DNA of 8,043 bases. Origin: Bacteroidota bacterium (GTDB taxonomy: Bacteria; Bacteroidota; Bacteroidia; Chitinophagales; Chitinophagaceae). The notes beneath the pieces are model-generated. The model had not been told where the DNA came from. It ran no database searches and was given only the letters and a program-made list of their open reading frames with translations. A program made the translations under genes and the position numbers. Positions 1 to 6,196 of the stretch are shown in pieces. Position 1 is the first letter of the stretch, and every line of letters begins with the position of its first letter. The DNA lies in assembly GCA_023426425.1 (NCBI GenBank), contig JAFAAT010000263.1:1-8043 (forward strand). The letters run 5' to 3'.

Positions 1-699
1 CGGAATGTCCAATGCATTATGGTGCGTGATGAAAGGTCTTGCTATGGCGCCGCCCGGAATGCTTTGCAGCACAGGAGTATCTACTTCAAGTGCGCCTCGC
101 TCATTGAGAAATGAACGAATGGCATTCTTCATCTTGGTGATCTTCAGGAAGGTGTCCCGAACTCCGGGATTCACAATCAGATCTGCATAGCGCTGACGAT
201 ACTTAAACTCTGGGTCACTCACCGCATCGAACACTTCACCGTCTTTTTCCTTCACCACCGGAAGGGGGCGTAAGGCTTTTGTAAGCAGCGTCAGTTCCTG
301 TACGTGAACGGAGGTTTCGCCGGTCTTGGTGATAAATACAAAACCTTTTACACCAATGATGTCACCTATGTCAATCAGCTTTTTCCAAACAGTGTTGTAA
401 AGGGTTTTATCCTCACCAGGGCAAATATCATCTCTTTTGATATAGAGCTGTATTCTGCCCGTACTATCCTGCAGCACTGCGAAATTGGCTTTACCCATGT
501 CACGAACACTCATCACACGGCCAGCAAGTGAAACTGATTTATAGTTTTCCTGGAGTTCCTCTGTAAACTGCTCCTTAATCTCCCGAGCGTTATGGGTGAC
601 TTCAAAAAGTGGTGCAGGATAAGGATCAATACCAAGAGCCTGGAGTTCTTTGAGTTTGTTCCGGCGTACCAGTTCCTGTTCGCTAAGTGTCGATTGCAT
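1..699 (-). CDS. lysS: Lysyl-tRNA synthetase, class II (3' end cut off by window edge)
   Basis: This cytoplasmic enzyme charges tRNA-Lys with lysine using ATP. The 233 visible residues cover the N-terminal part of a protein usually about 500 residues or longer in bacteria. After a helical N-terminus comes the OB-fold anticodon-binding domain (about residues 57-140, starting SLAGRVMSVRDMGKANF). It is followed by the class II signature RQRYADL (168-174) and motif 1 of the catalytic core (about 194-215, with P209 in EVDTPVLQ). The frame stays open to base 1, ending in IPGGAIARPFITHHNALDIP, the stretch that follows motif 1 in LysS and begins the lysine-site region. Motifs 2 and 3 lie outside the window. 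The start at 699 is the only Met placed correctly before the N-terminal helix. It has no Shine-Dalgarno sequence, which is normal in Bacteroidota, and a candidate promoter lies about 40 bases upstream. The gene looks monocistronic relative to its upstream neighbour, from which a probable terminator separates it. Identification is firm from the OB-fold plus motif 1 sequence. Confidence 0.97.
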   Translation of the reverse strand, partial: MQSTLSEQELVRRNKLKELQALGIDPYPAPLFEVTHNAREIKEQFTEELQENYKSVSLAGRVMSVRDMGKANFAVLQDSTGRIQLYIKRDDICPGEDKTLYNTVWKKLIDIGDIIGVKGFVFITKTGETSVHVQELTLLTKALRPLPVVKEKDGEVFDAVSDPEFKYRQRYADLIVNPGVRDTFLKITKMKNAIRSFLNERGALEVDTPVLQSIPGGAIARPFITHHNALDIP

Positions 700-738
700 A
701 TTATTCTTTATGGATATTGCCTTTCGGCAGGCAGGCTG

Positions 739-746
739 CAAAAATA
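739..746 (-). promoter_or_regulatory. Candidate lysS promoter, -7 element
   Basis: Read on the minus strand, the sequence TATTTTTG matches the Bacteroidota -7 consensus TAnnTTTG exactly. Transcription would start about 5-7 bases downstream, giving a leader of roughly 33 bases before the lysS ATG at 699. No TTG is found at the expected 19-21 bp upstream; the nearest is 28 bp away, so the -33 half is poor. Within the predicted leader, bases 718-729 can form a 4-bp stem closed by a GAAA tetraloop, which is small and may be chance. The position between a probable terminator and lysS supports the call. Confidence 0.5.
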
Positions 747-747
747 G

Positions 748-770
748 TAAGCCGGTGGCATATAAGCCGG
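748..770. repeat. 8-bp direct repeat upstream of lysS promoter
   Basis: The octamer TAAGCCGG occurs at 748-755 and again at 763-770, a 15-bp period, directly upstream of the -7 element of lysS. It lies where a -33 element or an activator site would sit. It could be an operator or a chance repeat; nothing else in the window identifies a regulator. Confidence 0.35.
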
Positions 771-792
771 AAAACAATTCGCCTGGGGCGAA
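771..792 (-). terminator. Probable intrinsic terminator of the Asp-box lipoprotein gene
   Basis: On the minus strand a 6-bp perfect stem (TTCGCC, loop CCA, GGCGAA) is followed at once by TTGTTTT. It begins 66 bases downstream of the lipoprotein stop codon and ends just before the lysS promoter region, where a terminator would be expected. The stem is short and the U-tract is interrupted by one G, so efficiency may be modest. Confidence 0.45.
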
Positions 793-858
793 ACGCTTCG
801 GTAAATACTCGGATGTAGTATATTGTTTTTCCTGTCCTTCTTATAATTAGCTGTAATC

Positions 859-1830
859 CTATTTCAGATATTCGGGTACAACCCGGAAGAGCCCACCATT
901 GTCGCCACAGACCATAATACTTCCATCGTTGCTCAGCGCGAGGGAGCGCAGCGCACCTTCGGTGAAGCGGTCAAACTCCATCCAATGTTCCCCTCCATCG
1001 TCCGTATAGATAAACAATCCCTCTTCACCCACAGCAAATCCATGTTGTGCATCCACAAACAGGATGTCAAGGAGCCGGTACCGGGGAATCGTGATGTCAT
1101 TACCATTCCTCAGGCGCTTCCAGGTATTACCACCATCCACGCTGCTAAAGATCGATCCATTGTATCCACAGGTCCAGACTTCGGTTTGGCCCCGGGTATG
1201 TAAAGCAGTAAAGTTGTCATTTTCAACCGCCAGCCACTCCCAGGTATGACCGCTGTCTACGGTTTTCATGACAACACCATAGCCGGAGATATAGCCTGTT
1301 GCACCATCAACCATTTCTACATCATTTAATCCAAAGGGGAACACCTGTCCGCCACTGTAGTTTCCCGCGGCATCGATGAATGCTACTGTGCCTTCCCTGG
1401 ATACCAATGTACTGATCAGGACCCCTTTCTCAGCAGATCCAAAGTCTAAATCCACATAGAAGTTCCAGAATGGAAGTTTCACGTACTTCCAGTCATCATC
1501 AGGAGTGCCATAAACGATCTTCCCGTCAATGCCACACATGTAATAGTTGCCATTTGGTGAACGTGCTGCTCCATAAAGTCCTTTGCCAGCTCCCGGGTCG
1601 GGCAGGTTCTCCCAGGTTCTGCCATTATCGCGGGTCAATAACAGGTCTGCTTTCGCGAATTTGTTACCCCCTGCAATTACACCCGTGCCATCAGGGTGCA
1701 GCACAATCTTGTTCAGGCGGTTATTCGTATTCGTTTCGATGCGTTCTACTGACTGCCAATGCAACAGATCCTTTTTGCAGGAAAACAGAACCAGGCAAAG
1801 GAAACATAGTATCAGGCTTTTTATTCTCAT
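859..1830 (-). CDS. Lipoprotein with Ycf48-like/BNR Asp-box beta-propeller
   Basis: A 323-residue exported lipoprotein of unknown function. Residues 1-18 form a lipoprotein signal peptide ending in the lipobox LFSC, with C18 as the lipidated residue. The following residues KKD resemble the acidic/lysine-rich export signal that sends some Bacteroidota lipoproteins to the cell surface. The mature part carries four Asp-box motifs of the S/T-x-D-x-G-x-x-W type: around residues 66-73 (TRDNGRTW), 190-197 (TVDSGHTW), 230-237 (SVDGGNTW) and 276-283 (TDDGGEHW). A degenerate fifth sits near 109-114. The stretch LFVDAQHGFAVGEEGLF (257-273) is typical of the Ycf48-like family, so a beta-propeller is expected. 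Asp boxes are structural, and no sialidase catalytic set is evident, so no enzyme activity is claimed. In photosynthetic organisms Ycf48 helps assemble photosystem II; that role cannot apply here. The gene lies between its own upstream intergenic region and a probable terminator, so it is likely transcribed alone. Confidence 0.88.
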   Translation of the reverse strand: MRIKSLILCFLCLVLFSCKKDLLHWQSVERIETNTNNRLNKIVLHPDGTGVIAGGNKFAKADLLLTRDNGRTWENLPDPGAGKGLYGAARSPNGNYYMCGIDGKIVYGTPDDDWKYVKLPFWNFYVDLDFGSAEKGVLISTLVSREGTVAFIDAAGNYSGGQVFPFGLNDVEMVDGATGYISGYGVVMKTVDSGHTWEWLAVENDNFTALHTRGQTEVWTCGYNGSIFSSVDGGNTWKRLRNGNDITIPRYRLLDILFVDAQHGFAVGEEGLFIYTDDGGEHWMEFDRFTEGALRSLALSNDGSIMVCGDNGGLFRVVPEYLK

Positions 1831-1913
1831 TCTATCGCATTAATACCCTTCCGGCTTTTTCCTGAGTACATTCTTTCATAAATGCAGAGGATGTCCTCGA
1901 AGGAAACGCTCCA

Positions 1914-1921
1914 CAAAATAA
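1914..1921 (-). promoter_or_regulatory. Weak candidate promoter for the Asp-box lipoprotein gene
   Basis: On the minus strand, TTATTTTG differs from the Bacteroidota -7 consensus TAnnTTTG at one position. No TTG lies at the expected -33 distance. If used, it gives a leader of about 75-80 bases before the ATG at 1830. It is the best candidate I can find between 1831 and 2070, but the support is thin. Confidence 0.25.
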
Positions 1922-1975
1922 ACAACTTTCGTTCTGCCCGTCGCCTGTCCCGGCTTTACTCAGCTCCCACCCAAC

Positions 1976-2019
1976 ATTCTCCCGAAGTTCCGTCGACTTT
2001 CCCTCGACGTTCCCCAGGT
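1976..2019. repeat. Four imperfect 11-bp tandem units containing an inverted repeat
   Basis: Read on the plus strand the block splits into ATTCTCCCGAA (1976-1986), GTTCCGTCGAC (1987-1997), TTTCCCTCGAC (1998-2008) and GTTCCCCAGGT (2009-2019). The consensus is roughly NTTCCCTCGAC; units two and three agree at 9 of 11 positions and the outer units are more diverged. Bases 1991-1996 (CGTCGA) and 2004-2009 (TCGACG) form a perfect 6-bp inverted repeat with a 7-base loop. No U-tract follows on either strand, so it is not an obvious terminator. It lies in the gap between the T9SS cargo gene and the lipoprotein gene, well upstream of the latter's start. Confidence 0.5.
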
Positions 2020-2070
2020 GTTACACAAAACATAAAAGCCGGACTGTCCTCTGTGCCTGAAATACAGATA

Positions 2071-2100
2071 AAAGGAAAAGGCCGCCGTTAAGGCAGCCTT
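2071..2100 (-). terminator. Intrinsic terminator of the T9SS cargo gene
   Basis: On the minus strand, AAGGCTGCC (2100-2092) pairs with GGCGGCCTT (2086-2078) over 9 bp, with one T-G wobble and a 5-base loop TTAAC. The stem is followed directly by TTCCTTTT. It starts 22 bases after the stop codon of the secreted-protein gene. Stem strength, tail and position all fit a Rho-independent terminator. Confidence 0.85.
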
Positions 2101-2122
2101 GGGTTAGTTATTACCTCTTTGT

Positions 2123-3778
2123 CTACTCCTTCACGAAGCTCGCTTTGTATTCTGCTTCCTTGTTCTTCAGTCGAACATGGTAAACTCCGGGTACTAAATC
2201 ACCGGTGTTCAGCCTGATCCTCTCTCCCTCATGTTTATGTTCAACTTTGACTATTCTGCCCATGGCATCATAGATTCGCAAATCTAATCCCACAGCTTCT
2301 TTGATGTCGATCGTAAGCTCATCTTTCACGGGGTTAGGGTACAGTTTCAACAGGTCTTTTTGCGAAGCAGGCAACTGCACACCTGCGGCTACCCAGTTGC
2401 AATAGACTTCCTGTGCCGTATCGCTGACTATACGGATGTCGTTGAAATTGCCTGTAGGACAGCCATTGTTCGGAGCCAATGGACTTACTACCAATGCCAT
2501 GGCAAGCTTTGTCTTTTCATTCGACGCAAGTGTCGAGCTGCTGGAAGCGATAATGATTCGTCTGTCGTCAGGTGAATTACCGGCGCTGCACTCGTTCCAG
2601 GTGTTGTCGTCTCCTAATTCACCATTAAATACATACCTCGTGACAGGTCCCGCACCCGTTCCATTTGATGGAGTGCCCGGTCCCGCATAGTCATTTGTAA
2701 CCGGAGTGCCATCCCGCCAATGCCCTCTCAGGTAATTGTTGAAGTGTGTGGCAGTACTTGGATTTCCCGTTTGTGGATCAGTGGTATTGTTGTAGTACAT
2801 GAATCCTCCTGCGGGACCAGGTAGCGCACAATCCGTGCCGGGCATCTGTAGTATCCTTATGCCCGCCATCGGAAGATCATTACCATAGCCGGGAGGTCCA
2901 TCCTGTGGAAGTCCATTGTACACAATTCCAAGTCTCCTCGACGAATCAAACCCGATCATGTCATCTCCAAAATATCCGAGATCAAGGTCCGCATAAAAAC
3001 CAACAACAAAAGAATCCAGATCAAGCGCACCCTTGTTTGTGATCTCAAAATCGTAGAACACCACATTGTCAACCAGGGTATTCCTCTTGAATCCATATAC
3101 ATAAGCATGTACTTCCACCTCCAGTGGCATGCCATTCGTCTGTCCGTGCCCCGGTCCAAAATCATTAAACACATAGAAAAGCATCTGATCGCCACGCAGC
3201 CTGGGATGATCACCAGCAAGCGGATCATACATTCCATCGCTATTTACATCCACAAAATCCGCCAGTTCATTGTTGATTGTAAGTGGCGTGTTGTTGTTAC
3301 CTTCCGCATACGGGTTGCCTTTTGCCGGCCAGGTAAGGATGCCGGACGGCGTGTTAGCTATCGTATGAGGGGAGGTTTGCAGAAAGTTATCAATGTCTGC
3401 TTTTTCTATTTTCCAGATCTTCGCCCAGGTCTCAGATTCTGCATGCGTTAATGGTGTAGAACCCAGTATAGGTCCCGGCCAATAGTCGTTGCCCGCCTGT
3501 CTGTAGGTTTGGGCAGACACACGTAGCTGAGACTGTGAATCATAGCCCGCCATCCAGATAGCTGCCGCATTCGATACGTGATTGCCAGAGCCAACCGGAA
3601 ACTCTGCCTGGCCCTGGCTTACTCCCGGATGCCACCACATATCTCCATGCACCAGCTGACTCACACGAAGATTGTTGACGTCCAGGTATTCTATGGTTGG
3701 AAAGGCAGGTTGCGCCATGCAATCACTGCTGAACAAGAGTAATGTTGCAGTAGAAAAACTAAGTAATGAATTCTTCAT
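2123..3778 (-). CDS. Secreted protein with T9SS type A C-terminal sorting domain
   Basis: A 551-residue protein predicted to cross the outer membrane by the type IX (Por) secretion system. Residues 1-23 (MKNSLLSFSTATLLLFSSDC, then MAQ) are a signal peptide, probably cleaved after Gln23. The C-terminal 73 residues (479-551, beginning LYPNPVKDELTID, with IYDAMGR and LVPGVYHVRL) are a type A sorting domain, which is removed when cargo is released or attached to the surface. The central part is of unknown function; its opening (about 35-105, with GDMWWHPG, AAIWMAGYDSQSQLRV and GNDYWPGP) resembles a widespread class of uncharacterised Bacteroidota exported proteins. Residues 177-182 (DVNSDG) form a DxNxDG calcium-binding-type loop, followed by YDP. 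The frame can be extended to a Met at 3853, but that would add 25 residues ahead of the signal peptide and place the promoter at 3802-3832 inside the gene, so 3778 is chosen. It has its own promoter and terminator, hence a single-gene transcript. Confidence 0.9.
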   Translation of the reverse strand: MKNSLLSFSTATLLLFSSDCMAQPAFPTIEYLDVNNLRVSQLVHGDMWWHPGVSQGQAEFPVGSGNHVSNAAAIWMAGYDSQSQLRVSAQTYRQAGNDYWPGPILGSTPLTHAESETWAKIWKIEKADIDNFLQTSPHTIANTPSGILTWPAKGNPYAEGNNNTPLTINNELADFVDVNSDGMYDPLAGDHPRLRGDQMLFYVFNDFGPGHGQTNGMPLEVEVHAYVYGFKRNTLVDNVVFYDFEITNKGALDLDSFVVGFYADLDLGYFGDDMIGFDSSRRLGIVYNGLPQDGPPGYGNDLPMAGIRILQMPGTDCALPGPAGGFMYYNNTTDPQTGNPSTATHFNNYLRGHWRDGTPVTNDYAGPGTPSNGTGAGPVTRYVFNGELGDDNTWNECSAGNSPDDRRIIIASSSSTLASNEKTKLAMALVVSPLAPNNGCPTGNFNDIRIVSDTAQEVYCNWVAAGVQLPASQKDLLKLYPNPVKDELTIDIKEAVGLDLRIYDAMGRIVKVEHKHEGERIRLNTGDLVPGVYHVRLKNKEAEYKASFVKE

Positions 3779-3801
3779 GAGTATTGTTTTGGTTGCAATA
3801 C

Positions 3802-3832
3802 CAAATCTAATCGCAAACACCAGGCGATACAA
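3802..3832 (-). promoter_or_regulatory. Bacteroidota-type promoter of the T9SS cargo gene
   Basis: On the minus strand, TTG (3832-3830) is followed after exactly 20 bp by TAGATTTG (3809-3802). Both elements and the spacing agree with the Bacteroidota primary-sigma consensus. Transcription would start near 3796, leaving a leader of about 18 bases to the ATG at 3778. This is the best promoter in the window and it decides the start of the gene below it. Confidence 0.75.
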
Positions 3833-3886
3833 TGCAAAATGCTCAAATGACAAACTTATGGCCTGAGTTTTACTTTCACCAGACAG

Positions 3887-5221
3887 TTATACCATCTGCC
3901 TTGCCTTGAGCTCAATGTACTTGTTAATTACATCTACCGAGAGGTTCTGAGGTGTAGTCAAAACGGTAAGAATTCCATGGCGGCGAAGCTCTTTTACAAC
4001 TTGCTTTTTCTCAAAGTCAAACCGCTCTGCTATAGTCCTGATGTAGATGCCTTCGGTGGTATCCGCCTGGGTCTCGTGTATTTCCTTCAGGAGTGTATTC
4101 TGAAAGAATACCACACATACCAGGTGTCTTGTAGCCATGCGCTTCAGGTAAGGCAACTGCCGCTCAAGAGAAGACAGGGTTTCGAAGTTCGTAAAGAGCA
4201 GGATAAAACTCCTGTGACTAAGCTTCCTGTGCAGTGTAAACAACAGCGACTCGTAGTCACTCTCTTTGAAAGCCGTCGTCTGGTTATATAATGCCTCCAT
4301 CAGCCGGTGAAGTTGCCCGCTCCGCCGTTCTGCAGGTACTATATTGCCTACCTCGTTGGAAAAACTAATGAGACCAGCCTTGTCCTGCTTCACTAGTACC
4401 ACGTTCAGTAAAGACAACGCAGCGTTGATGGCATAGTCCAGCAGGGTCATTCCTTCAAATGGCATCTTCATAGTTCTGCCCTTGTCTATCACAACATATA
4501 CCTGCTGTTCTCTTGTGTCCGTGTAGGTGTTCACCATCATCTGCGCAGACCGCGCCGTAGCCTTCCAGTTTACTGTCCTGATATCATCACCCGGCACATA
4601 ATCTTTGATCTTTTCAAACTCCATACTATGTCCCAGACGTCGCACCTTCCTCACTCCAGTCATTGCATTTTCAGTCGTGGCAAACAACTGATATTTCTTA
4701 AGCTGCTGAAAAGAAGGGTACACCTTCACCACCATCTCGGGTGCAGTTTCAACACGTCTTTCCAGCAGTCCTAGCTGAGATTGTACAAAGCAAAGCAGTG
4801 CCCCAAATTTGTATTCACCCCTCGTAAGTGGCTTCAGTGAATAATTGATATTCACTCTGCCCTGCAACGCAATATTGGTAGTTCTCGAAAAATCCCTAAC
4901 CTGGAATTGCTCCGGAAGCTGTTCCACAATCCTTACCCTCACCGGAAAAGGATAAGTATTTGCAAAGGAAAGCTCCACCTTGTTTTCATCCCCCAGACTG
5001 AATCTCGGTGCCATTATGCGATTGCTTCGCACACCTCCGCGCATTCTGAAAAGAAGTATAAAGTCCAGGATTGTCAGCAAACCCGCAAAAGCTGCAAAGA
5101 TTGCCGCTGGTTCAAAAAGCCCGGGGATGAAAAAAGAAACCACAAAGAATACTACACAGCTACTCAATAGCAGATACCAGCGTCTGCCAATGAACATTTC
5201 TGTGAAGTATTTCCTGATCAT
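3887..5221 (-). CDS. DUF58 family membrane protein (MoxR partner)
   Basis: A 444-residue inner-membrane protein, probably a substrate or partner of the MoxR ATPase encoded just before it. Two membrane segments lie near the N-terminus (about residues 16-34 and 38-58), with the rest expected in the cytoplasm. A beta-rich region (about 68-170) leads to the DUF58 signature: RRLGHSMEFEKIKDYVPGDD (195-212 and onward), then IRTVNWKATAR (214-224). A von Willebrand A-like fold follows from about residue 241. Its metal-site motif reads D246-K-G-R-T250 in place of the usual DxSxS, so the first Ser is Gly and the second Thr; the following MKMPFEG is, from memory, typical of Bacteroidota DUF58 proteins. 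The start at 5221 lies 9 bases after the MoxR stop, with an AAGGG stretch just upstream. It is the last gene of the operon; no intrinsic terminator is visible in the 108 bases before the next gene. Role in the envelope is inferred from context only. Confidence 0.95.
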   Translation of the reverse strand: MIRKYFTEMFIGRRWYLLLSSCVVFFVVSFFIPGLFEPAAIFAAFAGLLTILDFILLFRMRGGVRSNRIMAPRFSLGDENKVELSFANTYPFPVRVRIVEQLPEQFQVRDFSRTTNIALQGRVNINYSLKPLTRGEYKFGALLCFVQSQLGLLERRVETAPEMVVKVYPSFQQLKKYQLFATTENAMTGVRKVRRLGHSMEFEKIKDYVPGDDIRTVNWKATARSAQMMVNTYTDTREQQVYVVIDKGRTMKMPFEGMTLLDYAINAALSLLNVVLVKQDKAGLISFSNEVGNIVPAERRSGQLHRLMEALYNQTTAFKESDYESLLFTLHRKLSHRSFILLFTNFETLSSLERQLPYLKRMATRHLVCVVFFQNTLLKEIHETQADTTEGIYIRTIAERFDFEKKQVVKELRRHGILTVLTTPQNLSVDVINKYIELKARQMV

Positions 5222-5230
5222 GCCCTTAGC

Positions 5231-6196
5231 TTAACGAGGAATATCAATACGCGAGAAGATTTCTTTCAGCACCTGGTCGGCAGTGGCTCCTTCCATCTCC
5301 CGCTCTGGCGTAAGGCTAATCCTGTGACGCAGAACCGGAGGCGCCACATGCAGTATATCCTCGGGGATGATGAAGTCCCTGCCTCTGATTACGCTTATCG
5401 CTTTAGCTAGCTGAAGCAAGGCTACAGAAGCTCTGGGTGAAGCACCAATATAGAGCGACTTGTCATTCCTCGTTTCCCAGGTAATCCTTGCAATAAATTC
5501 TATAAGCTTTGGCTCTACATGTATTTGCCTGATTTGTGCTCTTGCAGCTGCCAGTACATCAGCAGTAATTACCGGCTCTATGGAATGAATCATCTCTGCA
5601 ATAGCCTGCTGATTCTGCATAGTAAGGATCTTGATTTCCTCTTCCAGCGTAGGATAGTCTACTACTACCTTCATCAGAAACCTATCCAGCTGTGCTTCCG
5701 GCAAGCGGTAGGTGCCCTCATGCTCGATCGGATTTTGTGTGGCAATCACCATGAAGGGTTGTTGCATCCTGTGTGTCTGTCCATCCACCGTCACCTGCCT
5801 TTCTTCCATTACTTCAAACAGCGCAGCCTGCGTTTTCGCCGGTGCTCTGTTGATCTCGTCGATCAGCACCATATTAGAGAAAATAGGCCCGGCCTTAAAC
5901 TGAAAGCTGGTAGTCTGTGGGTTGAATATGCTAGTGCCAATTACATCGCTCGGCATCAGATCCGGCGTAAACTGCAGGCGGGAAAAATCGGCATGAATTA
6001 GTCTCGCCACCAGCTTCGCGGTTAGTGTTTTGGCTACTCCCGGAACACCCTCAATCAATATATGCCCATCTGCCAGCAGGCCGGCAAGAAGAAACTCCAC
6101 CATCTGGTGCTGACCAACAATCACCTGATGTATGCGCTCCTGCACCTGCTCTACCATTTGTACCAGTGGCGAAGTATTGATATGTTGTGCTTCCAT
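5231..6196 (-). CDS. MoxR family AAA+ ATPase
   Basis: A 321-residue soluble AAA+ ATPase of the MoxR family, complete and of normal length. It is thought to act as a hexameric chaperone that remodels or activates von Willebrand A-domain proteins, here most likely the DUF58 protein encoded next. Visible motifs are Walker A GVPGVAKT (50-57, Lys56), Walker B VLIDEINRAP (110-119, Asp113-Glu114), sensor 1 IATQNP (151-156, Asn155), the arginine finger in LDRF (170-173, Arg172) and sensor 2 GASPRAS (251-257, Arg255). All catalytic residues are present. Its ATG overlaps the stop of the DUF4350 gene by one base (TAATG), indicating coupled translation. Several subfamilies of MoxR exist; the neighbours DUF4350 and DUF4129 on one side and DUF58 on the other define this one more clearly than the sequence alone. 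Substrate and process are unknown. Confidence 0.97.
   Translation of the reverse strand: MEAQHINTSPLVQMVEQVQERIHQVIVGQHQMVEFLLAGLLADGHILIEGVPGVAKTLTAKLVARLIHADFSRLQFTPDLMPSDVIGTSIFNPQTTSFQFKAGPIFSNMVLIDEINRAPAKTQAALFEVMEERQVTVDGQTHRMQQPFMVIATQNPIEHEGTYRLPEAQLDRFLMKVVVDYPTLEEEIKILTMQNQQAIAEMIHSIEPVITADVLAAARAQIRQIHVEPKLIEFIARITWETRNDKSLYIGASPRASVALLQLAKAISVIRGRDFIIPEDILHVAPPVLRHRISLTPEREMEGATADQVLKEIFSRIDIPR

Noticed and set aside
304..531. 75-residue plus-strand reading frame
   Set aside because: It is antisense to the OB-fold region of lysS, which is unmistakable.
789..800. Palindrome CGAA-ACGC-TTCG next to the lipoprotein terminator
   Set aside because: Only 4 bp of stem and no T-rich tail; the adjacent 6-bp hairpin with a TTGTTTT tail explains termination better.
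859..1830. Sialidase or glycosidase function for the Asp-box protein
   Set aside because: Asp boxes are structural; I see no arginine triad or other catalytic set, and the spacing fits the Ycf48-like family.
1470..1865. 131-residue plus-strand reading frame
   Set aside because: It is antisense to the Asp-box lipoprotein gene and has no domain or start signal.
1832..1879. 15-codon upstream frame (MKECTQEKAGRVLMR) ending one base before the lipoprotein ATG, and an overlapping 14-codon frame ending in ATGA
   Set aside because: Both are too short to judge, have no ribosome-binding signal and no leader-peptide feature such as a run of one amino acid.
1882..2091. 69-residue plus-strand reading frame between the lipoprotein and T9SS cargo genes
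   Set aside because: It runs through the 11-bp repeat block and into the terminator hairpin, has a Ser/Arg/Pro-rich composition without recognisable domain, no promoter, and opposes all other genes.
3779..3853. N-terminal extension of the T9SS cargo protein
   Set aside because: It precedes a complete signal peptide and contains the promoter of the gene, so it is probably untranslated.
5519..6001. 160-residue plus-strand reading frame
   Set aside because: It is fully antisense to the MoxR ATPase gene, whose motifs are intact; its composition (many Cys, His, Arg) is typical of a shadow frame.
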